This document shows positions 52,385 to 63,600 of a stretch of 64,000 nucleotides of DNA, piece by piece. Both the position numbers and the translations under genes were made by a program. The DNA comes from Verrucomicrobiota bacterium. GTDB lineage: Bacteria > Verrucomicrobiota > Verrucomicrobiia > Limisphaerales > UBA9464. Location of the stretch: contig VHCX01000004.1 in assembly GCA_016871615.1 (NCBI GenBank), forward strand, positions 49,153 to 113,152, given 5' to 3'. The notes beneath the pieces were generated by a model. It was not told the DNA's origin. It worked only from the letters and a program-made list of their open reading frames with translations, and searched no databases. The stretch's first letter is position 1; each line of letters opens with the position of its first letter.

Positions 52385-55102
52385 ATGAACGCCCCATCCT
52401 TCAGCCTGTCCCGAATCGCCCTCGGGCTGCTCCTCGCCGGCCTGAGCGCCGGCGTCGGCTGCGACACCGGATCGAAGAGCGCCGTCCACGCGCCGCCGCC
52501 GGCCCCCACGGTGAAGACCGTGGTGGTGCAGGCCCCCTCGGTGCCGGCCGCGCTGGCCCAGCGCCCGGCCACTCCGCCCGTCCCGACGCCTCCCCCATCG
52601 GCCGCTCCGCCCGCTGCGGCGATCCAGCCGGCCCCGCCCAGCCCCGCCGCCGTGCCCGCCGCCCCGGTCTTGCCGAACGCCCCGGTGGATCCGTCCGGCA
52701 CGGTGGCCGTCCCGGTGCCGCCGCCGCTGCCGGGTCCCGTGGCCGATGTCGTGGAACTGGCACGGGGCGGGGTCGACGAAGGCGTGATCACCGAGTACAT
52801 CGCCAACATCCGCCAACCCTTCGCTTTCGGCGCCAGCCAGATCGTCTACCTCAACGATCTTGGCGTGTCGTCCAACGTGCTCCACGGACTGATGCGCCAG
52901 TCGGCCTTGCTCCGGCCCGACGGTGCCGCAGCCGCCGGGCAGGCCACGATCGGCACGACCGCCACGACCCTGCCGCCGGCGGCGACCAGCCAGCCCGTGA
53001 CGGCGATCCCGCAGGCCGTTCCGGAAGCCCAGGCCCCGGCCACGACGGTGCAGGGCACCGCGCCCCCGCCGCCGGGCTCGGCCACCACCACGGTGGTCGC
53101 CCCCGCCGCCAGCCCGACCGTCGTGAACCAGCAGGTGTTCTATCAGGCGCTCGCGCCCTATGGCAGCTGGGTCCAGGTGCCCGCCTACGGCTGGTGCTGG
53201 CAACCCACCGTCGCGGTCGTCAACACCACCTGGCAGCCGTACTGCGACGGCGGTTCGTGGCTGTGGACCGACGCCGGGTGGTACTGGAACTCCAGCTACT
53301 CGTGGGGCTGGGCCCCGTTCCACTATGGTCGTTGGCATCACAACGCCCGGGTCGGGTGGGTATGGCATCCGGGCTATGACTGGGCCCCGGCCTGGGTCGC
53401 CTGGCGCAGCTCGCCGGCCCACTGCGGCTGGGCCCCGCTCCCGCCCGAGTGCCGCTGGAATGCGAGCGTCGGCTTCTCCTGGTTCAACGGCAACACGGCC
53501 GTGAGCGTGGGCTTCGGCATCGGAGCCACCGCCTGGTACGCCACGACCTGGGACCGCTTCTGCGACCCGCACCTGTACCATCACCGCCTGCCGCGCCAGC
53601 GGGTCGAGCGCTTCGTGCAGGAAAGCAACCTGCAGGTTGCCGGCGGCAACGGGGTCAACATCCGTGGCGACAACAACACCGTGATCATCAACAACGGAAT
53701 CACCCGCGAGGAGGTGCAGCGGCATACCCGTGACGAGATCCGCCGCACCGCCCTCCGTGACGTGGCCAGCCCGGCTGCCGCGCAAGGCCCGGCCGTCGGC
53801 GCCGCCGCCTCCGGCGGCCGGCCTAATCCGACCGGGGGCGGCCGGCCCACCGAGGTCGCCGTGTACCGGCCCAAGGTGCCGGTCCATGACGCGCAACCGC
53901 CGGAGACGGTGCTGCGCCGCCAGGAACTCACCCGCCCGGCCCCGCTCCGCGCACCCAGCCCATCCGGCCCCGCATCTTCGGCCGGCGGCATCGGCATCGA
54001 CCCCTCGGCCAACCGCCCACTGCCCGTGCCCGCGCTGGGCGGGTCGCTGAACCCCAACCGGCCCGCACCGCCGAAGGCCGCCGGGAGCGGCCCCGCCTCG
54101 TCGCTGGTACCACCGACCGGCCCGTCGACGATCCCCAACCGGCCCGCGCCGGTGACCGGGGGCGGCGTCCCGATGGAGCGCGCCACGCGCACCGTGACGC
54201 CCCCGGCCCGGCCCCAGATCGGCGTCCCCGGCGGCCTGCCGCCGGCCTCGGCGCCGCGATTCACCGGCAACCCGTCGCCCGCGTCGCCGACCCCGCCGTC
54301 GACCCAGGGGCTGAGCCCGTCCAGGCCGCCCGAGACGCGGATCCCGCCCCCGGGACTTGGCAACGGCTTCGCACCGGCCCCCGGCGGATCGATCCCGGCC
54401 CGCCCCGGCTCCATCCCGGACCGATCTCCGGTCCCAACCCCGGCTCAACCCCCCGCCTCCAGGCCGCTGCCCACCCCTGTGACGGCGCTCCCGACGGCAT
54501 CGGTCCCGTCGACCCGGGAGGCCGGTGCACCGAGGCCCACGCCCGAAGCCTTCGCCGCACCGCCGGCCCGCACCGTGGTCGTGCCCGGAACCGGGGTGTC
54601 GTCACGGCCGGCCGCGGCCGGCACGCCCCCGGCAGCCCGGGTTCCGGCCGTCCCGACGCCGTCGCGACAGGAGGCTTTCCGGCCGGGCCCGGCCCAGGTC
54701 CCGGCGCCCACGGCGGCCCTCCCGCTCCCGCCCGCCGGTGCCGCGCCCTCACGGCCCGTCCCGCAGGCCTTCCCCCAGCCCGCCCGGGTGGCCCCCTCGT
54801 TCCCATCGGCACCGCCGGCCGCCGTGGCCCCCAGCCCGAGGCCAGCCCCGGCCCCGGCCGTCTCGTTGCCGCCGGCCGCCGTCCAATCCCGGCCGATGAC
54901 CATCCAGCCCGCCCCGGCTCCCGCCTTCAACCCGGCCCCGCGACCGGCGCCGACCCCGGTGCCCGTCCAGGCCGTGCCATCGTTCCCCGCACCCCAGCCG
55001 GCGATCCGGCCCGCCCCCGCCCCAGCCCCGTCGGGACCTCCGCCATCGTCTGCCCCGGCGCCCTCGGGCCGACCCGGGCCACGCCGGGCGGTCGACCCAT
55101 GA
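52385..55102 (+). CDS. DUF6600-like Trp/Tyr-rich protein with long Pro/Ala-rich C-terminal tail; lipoprotein
   Basis: lipobox LSAGVGCDTG; YQALAPYGSWVQVPAYGWCWQPTV...WGWAPFHYGRWHHNARVGWVWHPGYDWAPAWVAWR; low-complexity tail. Confidence 0.78.
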   Translation: MNAPSFSLSRIALGLLLAGLSAGVGCDTGSKSAVHAPPPAPTVKTVVVQAPSVPAALAQRPATPPVPTPPPSAAPPAAAIQPAPPSPAAVPAAPVLPNAPVDPSGTVAVPVPPPLPGPVADVVELARGGVDEGVITEYIANIRQPFAFGASQIVYLNDLGVSSNVLHGLMRQSALLRPDGAAAAGQATIGTTATTLPPAATSQPVTAIPQAVPEAQAPATTVQGTAPPPPGSATTTVVAPAASPTVVNQQVFYQALAPYGSWVQVPAYGWCWQPTVAVVNTTWQPYCDGGSWLWTDAGWYWNSSYSWGWAPFHYGRWHHNARVGWVWHPGYDWAPAWVAWRSSPAHCGWAPLPPECRWNASVGFSWFNGNTAVSVGFGIGATAWYATTWDRFCDPHLYHHRLPRQRVERFVQESNLQVAGGNGVNIRGDNNTVIINNGITREEVQRHTRDEIRRTALRDVASPAAAQGPAVGAAASGGRPNPTGGGRPTEVAVYRPKVPVHDAQPPETVLRRQELTRPAPLRAPSPSGPASSAGGIGIDPSANRPLPVPALGGSLNPNRPAPPKAAGSGPASSLVPPTGPSTIPNRPAPVTGGGVPMERATRTVTPPARPQIGVPGGLPPASAPRFTGNPSPASPTPPSTQGLSPSRPPETRIPPPGLGNGFAPAPGGSIPARPGSIPDRSPVPTPAQPPASRPLPTPVTALPTASVPSTREAGAPRPTPEAFAAPPARTVVVPGTGVSSRPAAAGTPPAARVPAVPTPSRQEAFRPGPAQVPAPTAALPLPPAGAAPSRPVPQAFPQPARVAPSFPSAPPAAVAPSPRPAPAPAVSLPPAAVQSRPMTIQPAPAPAFNPAPRPAPTPVPVQAVPSFPAPQPAIRPAPAPAPSGPPPSSAPAPSGRPGPRRAVDP

Positions 55103-55127
55103 ATCCATCCCCCAGGGAGCCATCGCC

Positions 55128-56138
55128 ATGAACGGACACCATGTCCATCCGCTGCGGACCCTGAGCGCGAGGGTCCTCTTCGTCCTCGCGCTCGGGCTGG
55201 CCCTGACGGCTCCGATGCGTGCCTCCGGTCCGGCCGGCCGGGTGCTCTTCGAGACCGGCTTCGAGCGCTTCGAGGGGTACGATCCGGCGCTCGATCTGGT
55301 CGATGGGCTGGGTCGCGGCCAGAACGGGTGGATGTCGGTGGGCCGGGGCGGCAACGGACTGCTCACGAACCTGCTGGCCGACTTCACCGGTCAATACGCC
55401 TACATCGGCTACCTGGGACCGACCAACCGCGACACGAGCGTGAACCTCTTCCGGCCGGTCCGGCTCCAACCCGACACCAACACCCTGCCGGTGGTGGTGT
55501 TCCGCGTGACCTTCAGCGTGCGCGACGACACGCCCTCGCCGGCGTCGGCCGACGACTTCCGGTGGAGCGTGTACACCCCGGATGACCATCGCCTGCTGAC
55601 CCTCGACTTCCATGGTCCCGACCAGTCGATCAACTACGCCCTCGACGACGGCAAGGGCTTCGTCGGCACCGGGTTCCAGTTTGAATACGGCGCGGTGTAC
55701 GATCTGGAACTCTGGATGAGCTTCGGGCGCAAGCGGTGGTCGGCGTCGCTCAACGGCGCCTCGGTGGCCTATGAGCTGCCGCTGACCACGACCCTGGCGC
55801 GACGACCGGCCCTGGGCAGCGTCGACGTCGTGTGGGCGGCCCATCCGAAGGGCACGTGGGACGACAACTACCTGCTCTTCGACGACTACCGGATCGTCGC
55901 CTATCCCCCCAACGCGGTGGCTCCGCTCATGGAGTTCGACCGCCTCGACGCGCAGGGCCGGGCCGTCCTCAAGGTCTGGGGCGAGCCGGGCGTGCGCTAC
56001 CGGATCCAGTCGAGCAACGACCTTTCGGTATGGACCGACCGCGAGACCATGTCGCCCTCGGGATCGGACGGACTGGTGGTCTGGACCGACCCGCAGCCGA
56101 CGGCCACACGGGCCTACCGGGCGGTGGCGCTGCCTTGA
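55128..56138 (+). CDS. Hypothetical secreted protein
   Basis: signal peptide LSARVLFVLALGLALTAPMRA; beta-rich; C-term YRIQSSNDLSVWTDRE... Confidence 0.7.
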   Translation: MNGHHVHPLRTLSARVLFVLALGLALTAPMRASGPAGRVLFETGFERFEGYDPALDLVDGLGRGQNGWMSVGRGGNGLLTNLLADFTGQYAYIGYLGPTNRDTSVNLFRPVRLQPDTNTLPVVVFRVTFSVRDDTPSPASADDFRWSVYTPDDHRLLTLDFHGPDQSINYALDDGKGFVGTGFQFEYGAVYDLELWMSFGRKRWSASLNGASVAYELPLTTTLARRPALGSVDVVWAAHPKGTWDDNYLLFDDYRIVAYPPNAVAPLMEFDRLDAQGRAVLKVWGEPGVRYRIQSSNDLSVWTDRETMSPSGSDGLVVWTDPQPTATRAYRAVALP

Positions 56139-58579
56139 TCCGGCACCGGACGGACGGGGCCGTCCATCCGGTCGATCCGGTGGCGCAGGGTCCCGGCGGC
56201 GTCGCGCACCTCGATCCGGTCCTCCCGGCAACGCAGCTCCAGCGCCCCGGTGCGCTCGGTCCACAGGGTCGTCCACGGACGCCCCCGCATGCGCCGGCGC
56301 AGGGCCACCGGGCTGCGCTCGGTGGCCGGACGTTCACCCGTGGCGACCACCAGCAGCCTCGGGGAGACCTGCGCGAGGAACGCCTCGGAGGCCGGCTCGC
56401 CCACCGCGGGCACCCCCGTGATCAGGACATCGGCGGCCAACCCGGATCCCTCGCGCCGCACCAGGGCCGACTGCCCCTCCGGACCCAGGTCGGGCGCCAA
56501 GAGGATCCGCCAACCGGCGGCCTCCAGACGGAGCGCCAGGGAGCCGTCATCGGCCCGGGCGAACCCGTCGGATGCGTCGGGATGCAGCACCGGCAGGGTC
56601 GCCACCGATCCGCCCCGGCCCACCCGCCGCACGGGCACCCCGTTCGAGGCGGCCAGGCCGTCGAGGGCTCGGAACCCCGGCGAACGCATCCGCCCGGTCG
56701 GGATGACCAGACTCCGGGGCGGGGCGCTGGTGAGCACCCCGGGCACCCCCCCGAGATGCCGGGTGTCGCCGTGCGAGACCGCGAGGGTCGTCAACCGGTC
56801 CACCCCGCGTGACTGGAGGAACGGCACCACCACGGCCTTGGCGGTGGACGCATCGCCGGTGTCGAGCAGCAGGTCGGCGGAGCCGCCGGGGCGGTCGATC
56901 CACACGGCCTCGCCGGAGCGGAACACGGTGACCGAGGCCGCCGGCTCCACCCACAGGCGGGCCCCGAGAAAAAGCACCCCCCAGAGCGCGGCCGCCCCCC
57001 ACCACGTCCACCGCCGCCATGGGGTGTCCAGCGAGACCGAGGCCGCGACGACCCACAGCAGCACGTAGGGGATCCACAGCCACGCACCCGGCGAGGCCGA
57101 CGACCACCACCCGCCCGGAACCGACTCGCAGGCTCGGCTGGCGGCCATCATCCCGTGCATGCCCACCCAGGCGGCCGCATTCCACAGGCCGGTGCCCACC
57201 GGGAGGACCATCGACAAGGCGTTGGCGATCAGCACCAGGCTGCTCAGCGGCACGACCACGAGGTTGGCCAGCACCGAGACGCCGCTGACCAGGTGGAAGC
57301 ACTCGACGGACATCGGCCACGAGGCCACGAGCGCGGCCAGGCCGGCCGCCACCCCGCGGCAGAGCATCCGCTCGAAGCCTTCCCACGCACGTCGGACCGG
57401 GGACCAGCGGGAGGCCGGCAGCAGCGGGTCCGGCGCCCAGGGTCGGCGGGCCATCCACCAGGCCTCCCAGCCGGCGGGGAAGACCGCCAGCGCCGCGACC
57501 ACGAGGAACGACAGCAGGAAACCGGCCTGGAAGAGCTGACCGGGCTCGTCCAGCAGGATGAAGAGGGCGGCCAGCGACAACGAATTGAGCAGGTCGCCGG
57601 GGCGCTCGAGCATCCAGGTGCCCACCACCACCGAGGTCATGACGGCCGAGCGGACGGCCGAGGGCTGCCAACCCGTCGCCGCCACGTAGAACCAGATCAA
57701 CGGCAGCGACAACCCACCGCAGACGGCCCGCGGCGCGCCGAAGACCCGGAACGACTGCACGAGGATCAGGGCGATCAGGGCGATGTGCAGCCCGCTGATG
57801 GCGAAGACATGGAGCGTGCCCGAGCGCATGAACCCGTCGTCCACGTCGCCGGCCAGACCGGTGCGCCATCCCAGGGCCATGGCCCAGATCAGGCGGGTCG
57901 CCCCATCCTCGGGGATGCCCTGCGAGAGACGCGCGCGGGCCCACGCCAGGAACCGCTCGCTCCACGGCGAAGCATCGCTCGCACCGGGACCGAGGACCCA
58001 GTCCGCGGGGGCCTCGCAACGCACCTGCAGGCCGATGCCCTGCCGTCGCAGGAAGGTGGCATGATCGAAGAGGCCCGGGGCGGCGGGGCCGGGCGGGGCG
58101 GCGACCAACCCGGAGATCTCCACCGACTGGCCGCGGAAGAAGCGGGAATCCGGGACGCCCTGACTGCTGATCATCACCCGGCCGCTGGCGGACTCCCAAC
58201 CCTCCCCGGGACGACGCCATCCGCTCACGCGGAGCCGGACCACCGTGCGCTCGACCCATTGGCCCCGGCGCTCCGTCAGGCGCACCGAGGGCGTTTCATC
58301 GAGGATCCCGCGCACGATGCCCAATTCGCCCGACGCATCGACGCGCCCCCGAAGATCGTCGGGGGCCATCGGCCACTGGGTGGCCCGATAGGACAGGGCC
58401 CCGGCCCCGAAGAGCGCCAGGCCGATGCCCACGGCAAACCCCCGCGTCCACAACCCGGCCAGGGCCAGCCCGAGCAGGGCCGGAAGCACCGACAAGGCTC
58501 CGGCGTCGCCAGGCACCGCCTCGGCCGCGGCGATGCCCGCGGCGACGCAGAGGGCGGGGAGCAACAGGGGGCGGCGCAT
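56114..58579 (-). CDS. comEC: ComEC/Rec2-family competence protein
   Basis: TLHVFAISGLHIALIALIL competence domain; C-terminal beta-lactamase-like region (SHGDTRHLGGVPGVL, LLAPDLGPEGQSAL). Confidence 0.9.
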   Translation of the reverse strand: MRRPLLLPALCVAAGIAAAEAVPGDAGALSVLPALLGLALAGLWTRGFAVGIGLALFGAGALSYRATQWPMAPDDLRGRVDASGELGIVRGILDETPSVRLTERRGQWVERTVVRLRVSGWRRPGEGWESASGRVMISSQGVPDSRFFRGQSVEISGLVAAPPGPAAPGLFDHATFLRRQGIGLQVRCEAPADWVLGPGASDASPWSERFLAWARARLSQGIPEDGATRLIWAMALGWRTGLAGDVDDGFMRSGTLHVFAISGLHIALIALILVQSFRVFGAPRAVCGGLSLPLIWFYVAATGWQPSAVRSAVMTSVVVGTWMLERPGDLLNSLSLAALFILLDEPGQLFQAGFLLSFLVVAALAVFPAGWEAWWMARRPWAPDPLLPASRWSPVRRAWEGFERMLCRGVAAGLAALVASWPMSVECFHLVSGVSVLANLVVVPLSSLVLIANALSMVLPVGTGLWNAAAWVGMHGMMAASRACESVPGGWWSSASPGAWLWIPYVLLWVVAASVSLDTPWRRWTWWGAAALWGVLFLGARLWVEPAASVTVFRSGEAVWIDRPGGSADLLLDTGDASTAKAVVVPFLQSRGVDRLTTLAVSHGDTRHLGGVPGVLTSAPPRSLVIPTGRMRSPGFRALDGLAASNGVPVRRVGRGGSVATLPVLHPDASDGFARADDGSLALRLEAAGWRILLAPDLGPEGQSALVRREGSGLAADVLITGVPAVGEPASEAFLAQVSPRLLVVATGERPATERSPVALRRRMRGRPWTTLWTERTGALELRCREDRIEVRDAAGTLRHRIDRMDGPVRPVPDQGSATAR

Positions 58580-58742
58580 GGGGAAATTCCCCAGGACGAC
58601 GGTTCGGGCTCCTGGAGGCTCCCCGGAGTCTTCGCGCTCCCCGGTGGCGAATTCAACGTGGTTTCGCCCCGGGCCGCCGGTTCCCATGGAGATCCCTTCC
58701 GGGAGGGGATCGGGCCGGACGGGCCGGACGGACCCCAGGGAA

Positions 58743-59237
58743 TCATTCGGGGCGGCGGCCAGATTGATGCCCGCGGCGCCTCCAGAGCATCGCCGCGGCC
58801 AGGCCCAACCCGGCGCCCACGCCGTCGATCAGCACATCCCAGGCGGTGCCGACGCGCGTAGGGACAAAACTCTGGTGCCACTCGTCGGAGACCGCGTAGA
58901 GCACGCAGAAGCCCCAGGCCATGAGAGACGGACGGGACAGCCAGCCCGAGGCCGACAGACGCGGCCAGAACCGGAACAGTCGGCAGGCCAGAACCGCCAG
59001 CACGGCATACTCGGAGAGGTGGGCCAGCTTACGCACGAGGAAGATTACCTCGTCTAGGGTGGCCGACGAAGCTCCTGGCATCAGCCACCGCAACAACGGC
59101 CCCAGCAGGCGCGAGCCCCGGCGTCCCGACTCGGCATCGGACGACGCCCAGAAGATCACCGCCATCCACAGCACCAGGGGAGCCCAGTACCGGAGCCGTT
59201 GGAATACCCCTGACACGACCACGATGGAACCAAGCAC
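58743..59237 (-). CDS. VanZ family protein
   Basis: VLWMAVIFWASS..., KLAHLSEYAVLAVLACRLFRF, ALSDE-like YAVSDEWHQSFVPTRVGTAWDVLIDGVGAGLG. Confidence 0.9.
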   Translation of the reverse strand: MLGSIVVVSGVFQRLRYWAPLVLWMAVIFWASSDAESGRRGSRLLGPLLRWLMPGASSATLDEVIFLVRKLAHLSEYAVLAVLACRLFRFWPRLSASGWLSRPSLMAWGFCVLYAVSDEWHQSFVPTRVGTAWDVLIDGVGAGLGLAAAMLWRRRGHQSGRRPE

Positions 59238-59292
59238 ACGGCGACCCGGGAAGGATCAAAACCGGTGGCACCCCGGCCGGCACCGATACCGA

Positions 59293-60096
59293 TCAGTTCT
59301 TGCCGCGACCGTCGTCGCCGGTCCAGTTGCCGATCTCCGGGTGCGGCTCGTTGTCGTTGTTCCAGCGGGCACGCCAGGTGGTGTTGAGCGGATTGACCAC
59401 CTCGCGGCGCAGCGCCGACTCGGCATGGCCGTCGGCGAACATGATGTTGCAGCGCAGGTTGTGCCGCTTGGCCGGCCACTGGTCCCGCTCCTTGGGATCG
59501 ATGTTCCCGTCCCACGAGCGGTCGGTGAGGCTGTCGGCGAGCATGATCATGTCGGAGGGCGCCTTGACGCGGGTCTCGGGCATCTCCGGTTGACCCGGCG
59601 GGTTGATGTCGCCACCGAGGCCCAGTTGCTGGCCGATGTCGGCGGTCGGGTTGCGCAGGCCCCAGTCGTTGTAGCCGAAGCTGAACCGCGAGCCCGCGCC
59701 CGAGGCCAGCACCAGGTTGATGCCCTGAGGGAAGGTCTTGTTCACGTTGGTGTCCCACTGGGCGTCCTTGGGATTGGCCGGGCAGTAGAACGACGCACGG
59801 TTGGTGCCCATCTCGCCGAAGAGCCGCAACGGCCAGAGGTAGTAGAACTCGGGCACCTTGATGCAACCCGGGTACTTCTGGTGGTTCTGCGTGTACATCG
59901 CGGTGGCGATGCCCATCTGGCGCTGGTTGTTGATGCAACTGATGCCCAGGGCCTTGGCCTTGGCCTTGGCGAGGGCCGGGAGGAGCATTCCGGCGAGGAT
60001 CGCGATGATGGCGATCACCACCAGCAACTCGATGAGGGTGAAGGCGGCGGGTTGGCGGCGGCGGCAGCACCGGATCTGGGAAAGCGGAGGAATCAT
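59293..60096 (-). CDS. Prepilin-type N-terminal cleavage/methylation domain protein (type II pseudopilin-like)
   Basis: [57 protein letters not shown]. Confidence 0.9.
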   Translation of the reverse strand: MIPPLSQIRCCRRRQPAAFTLIELLVVIAIIAILAGMLLPALAKAKAKALGISCINNQRQMGIATAMYTQNHQKYPGCIKVPEFYYLWPLRLFGEMGTNRASFYCPANPKDAQWDTNVNKTFPQGINLVLASGAGSRFSFGYNDWGLRNPTADIGQQLGLGGDINPPGQPEMPETRVKAPSDMIMLADSLTDRSWDGNIDPKERDQWPAKRHNLRCNIMFADGHAESALRREVVNPLNTTWRARWNNDNEPHPEIGNWTGDDGRGKN

Positions 60097-60221
60097 GGGA
60101 TTGGGGGGCTTTCAGGCTACCCGAAGATGCGAGCAAAAATCCGGACGCTTCGCCAACGGAATCTCGGTACCTGCAATCCCGATCCCCAGCGCCTCGGCAA
60201 CGGGTGGCTTCCCTGGCGGGG

Positions 60222-60656
60222 TCAACGGGATTCCCAGGGCTCCAGGCGCCAGGGCCCGAGGGGCTGGCCGAAGCGGGTCCGCCCGGACCAGGAGCCCAGC
60301 GACTCGAGATTCCCGCTCCGGCAATCGCGCAGCGTCAACCGGTCATGATCGACCCAGAAGACGGCGACCTGCCGCCACTGACGCCCCAGGTCGATCGCCG
60401 CAGCCGGCGATCCCGTGGCCACTGCCCAACCGGGCTCCTGATGGGCGAGGTCGGGCGAGCCGCCGATGACCCGGAACCGGCTCCAGCCCAGTCGGTCCAA
60501 TTCGGCGGCCAACGCGGCATCGGCCGACTGGTTGGTGGCGTCGTCGCAAGACCGGTCGTCCGGATTGCAGGCCGTGACGATGGCGAAGGCCCGCGACGGA
60601 ACCGCGTCCCCGGTGATGGCACACCAGAAACGGGCCGTGCGATGGGCCGGGTTCAT
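60222..60656 (-). CDS. DUF3293 domain protein
   Basis: FAIVTACNPDDRSCDDATNQSADAALAAELDRLGWSRFRVIGGSPDLAHQEPGWAV...WRQVAVFWVDHDRLTLRDC; ATG overlaps the stop of the upstream gene. Confidence 0.75.
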   Translation of the reverse strand: MNPAHRTARFWCAITGDAVPSRAFAIVTACNPDDRSCDDATNQSADAALAAELDRLGWSRFRVIGGSPDLAHQEPGWAVATGSPAAAIDLGRQWRQVAVFWVDHDRLTLRDCRSGNLESLGSWSGRTRFGQPLGPWRLEPWESR

Positions 60657-63600
60657 CGGCCGCCCCCGGCGCCCGTCGCGGGAGCGCCCGGCCGCACGGC
60701 CCTCTCCCCGCGGATGAAGGCGATCAGGTCGCGGAGTTCCTGGGGTGAGCGGCCCGACTCCAAGCCCTCGGGCATCAGCGAGAGCCCGGTCGAGCGCAGG
60801 GAGCGGATCCGCGGGCGCGGCAGGACGACCGTCTGCTCGCCGGCCTGGCGGAGGGTCACCGAGTCGGCGCGCTGCGCCTCGAGCAGGCCCGTGACCGAGT
60901 CGCCGTCGACGGTCTCGGCCAAGTAGGCCACGAAGGCGGGGTTCATCGCCATGTTGGGATCGAGGATGTTGGACAGCAGGTCCTCCACGCTGCGGTGGGC
61001 CGAGCCGGCCAGCTCCGGCCCGACGCGCATGCCGATGCCGTCGACCCGGTGGCAGTTCGCGCAGGACGCCTCGAACACCGCCCGGCCGCGGCCGGCGTCC
61101 CCGGTGGCCGGGAGCCTGGCCAGCCACTCGTCCACCACCCGGCTGCGGTTGGAATACTCCTCATCGCTCCAGAAGCGCGCCGCGCGGGTGCGGATGTCGG
61201 ACGGTCCGCCCCGCAGCAACCGGCGACGCTGCTCGAGGTCGAGGTTCAGTTCACCCACCCGGATCGCCCCGGACTCGACGGCATCCAGCAGGTCGCCATG
61301 CAGCGCGCGGCGCTCCGCCAGCAACCGACCCACGCGACCCCGAAGCGCGGGCGGCAGCCCGGGCCACCGCTCGACGAGCCACCGGCCGAGGCCGGGCGGC
61401 TGGAGGCTCTCGAGCACCTCGAGCACGGCGGCCTGGATCCCGGGATCCTCATCCGGCGTGCCGAGATGGCGGGCAAGGACCCCGAGACGGTCGGGCGAGG
61501 CCCCGGCCCATTCGAGTGCCTTGAGCCGGGGCAACCGCACGGCCTCGGGCAGGGATCGGTCGGTGGCCATGCGGAACGCCTCGGCAAGGACCCGGTCGAC
61601 GGCCGGGTCGGCCGGCACCTCGAGGCGGCGCATGAGACGCAGGGCCGGGATCCACTCGGGAGCGTCGGCCCGGGCGGCCAGGTCGGTCACGGCCCGACGG
61701 GCCTCGGCCGGCACCGTCGGCACCCCGCCCGCCCGCGCCAACCCGGCCTCCAGGCCCTCGAGCAGGGGAGCCCGCCATGCCGGCTGGGCGGACAGGCTCC
61801 CGAGGAGACCCAGCGCATCCCCAAGGGCGGAAGGGGCCGTCGAGGCCTGGACGGCCACGGACTCGGCGAGGTCCCGCAGCGCCGGCCCCGGGTCGGGGGA
61901 GACCGAACCGGGCGGGGCGGCGGATGCCAACCGTTCGAACACCCGGGAGGCCTCGCCCGGTCGCAACGAGCCCAGGATGGCGCGCCGGGTCCAGGGACTG
62001 TCGACGTCGCGCCAGTACAGCGCGGCGAGCGCCTCGACCGCTGCCGGGGTCCCTGCGGCGCCGAGCGCCTGGGCGGCCTGGAAGCGCAGGCGCGGCAGCG
62101 GGTCGGCCGCGAGGGCGAGCACCCGGGCCTGCAGCGACGGCTCGGCGGACAGACGGGGCTCGGACCAGCGAAGCGCGTTCTCCCGCACGCCGGGGTGCGG
62201 GTCGGACAGCGCCGCCAGGAGGTCGGTCGACGACAGCGCCCCGAGGATACGCAAGGTGGCCAGCGAATGCAGCCTCCCCTCCGGCGAGGCCTCGTTCCCG
62301 GTGGCGGCCAACCGCCGGAGGGCCGGGATCGTCTCCCGGGCCTGGCGCTCGTGGAGCAGGCGCTGGGCGGTGAGCCGCACCCACGGGTTCGGGTCGGCCA
62401 GGTGGCGGACCCACTGCGCCGGGGTCATCGCCGCCAGCCCGGGAAACCGGCGTGGCGCGCCGCCGCGGGGGGTGATCCGGTGGATGCGACCGCGATCCTG
62501 GCCGGCCCGCAGGTCCAGCGAGGCCCGAACCTTCTGCGGGATGTAGTCCGGGTGCTCGATGACATCGCGCTGCATGTCCAGCAGGTACAGGGCACCGTCG
62601 GGCCCCGTCTCGAGGGCCACCGGCCGGAAGGACGGGTCCCGGCTGGCGAGGAACTCCCGGTCCGAGTCCTCGAAGGCCCGGGATGCCCGGAACACCGGCC
62701 CGTCCGGGCGGATCACGTCGCGGTGCACGACATGGCCCACCACGTCGCAGACGAAGACCGATCCCTGCAGGTCGCGGGGGAAGATCGGCGACTCGCACAA
62801 CCCCATGCCCCCGGCGGCCGAGAAGTGGCCCGCCTGCTCCGGGTGATTGGGCCGGGTCTCCGGCTCGGCGACCGGGAAGATCCGGGCCATCTCGCCATGG
62901 TCGGAGATGCTGCCCGTGATCGGAACATCCGGGAATCCCGGGTTGCGCCGCGCGTGGGCCAAGGGCAGGAACCGGTGCTGGATGTGGTCGATGTTGTAGG
63001 TCGTGTACCCGCGCCCCCAGGCGTCGAAGACCAGCCCGAAGCCCCCGCCGGTACGGGCCGTCAGCTCGACCTCGCCCGTGTCGGGATCGAAGGCGAAGTC
63101 ATGGTCGCCCAGGGTGACGGGCGGCGCGCCGTCCCGCAACGGCGAGGTCAGTCGGCCGCCATTGCCGCCATTGGCGACATGCACCCGGCCGTCGAGGTGG
63201 TAGCGAAGGCTGTTGGCCAGCGAATCGCTGACCCCGAGGCCCAGGCCCCGGAGCACGACCGTCCTCCGGTCGGCCTGCCCGTCGCCATCGGTGTCTTGGA
63301 GGAAGACGATCTCCGGCGGGGCCAGTGCCAGCACGCCATCGCGCCAGGGCAGCACGCTGGTCGCATAGCCGAGGCCGGATGCGAACACGGTCGACCGATC
63401 CGGCCGGCCGTCGCCATCGGTGTCCACCAGCCGGCGCACCGTGCTTCCGGGCTTCCCGGCAGGGCCGGCGCCGTAGGGATAATCGCGGCATTCCGCGACA
63501 TAGACCGACCCGTCGGCTGCGAAGGCCAACCCCACCGGATCCACCACGTGCGGTTCCGCGCACCACAGCTCGGACTCCAACCTGGGGTCGAGCGAGAACC

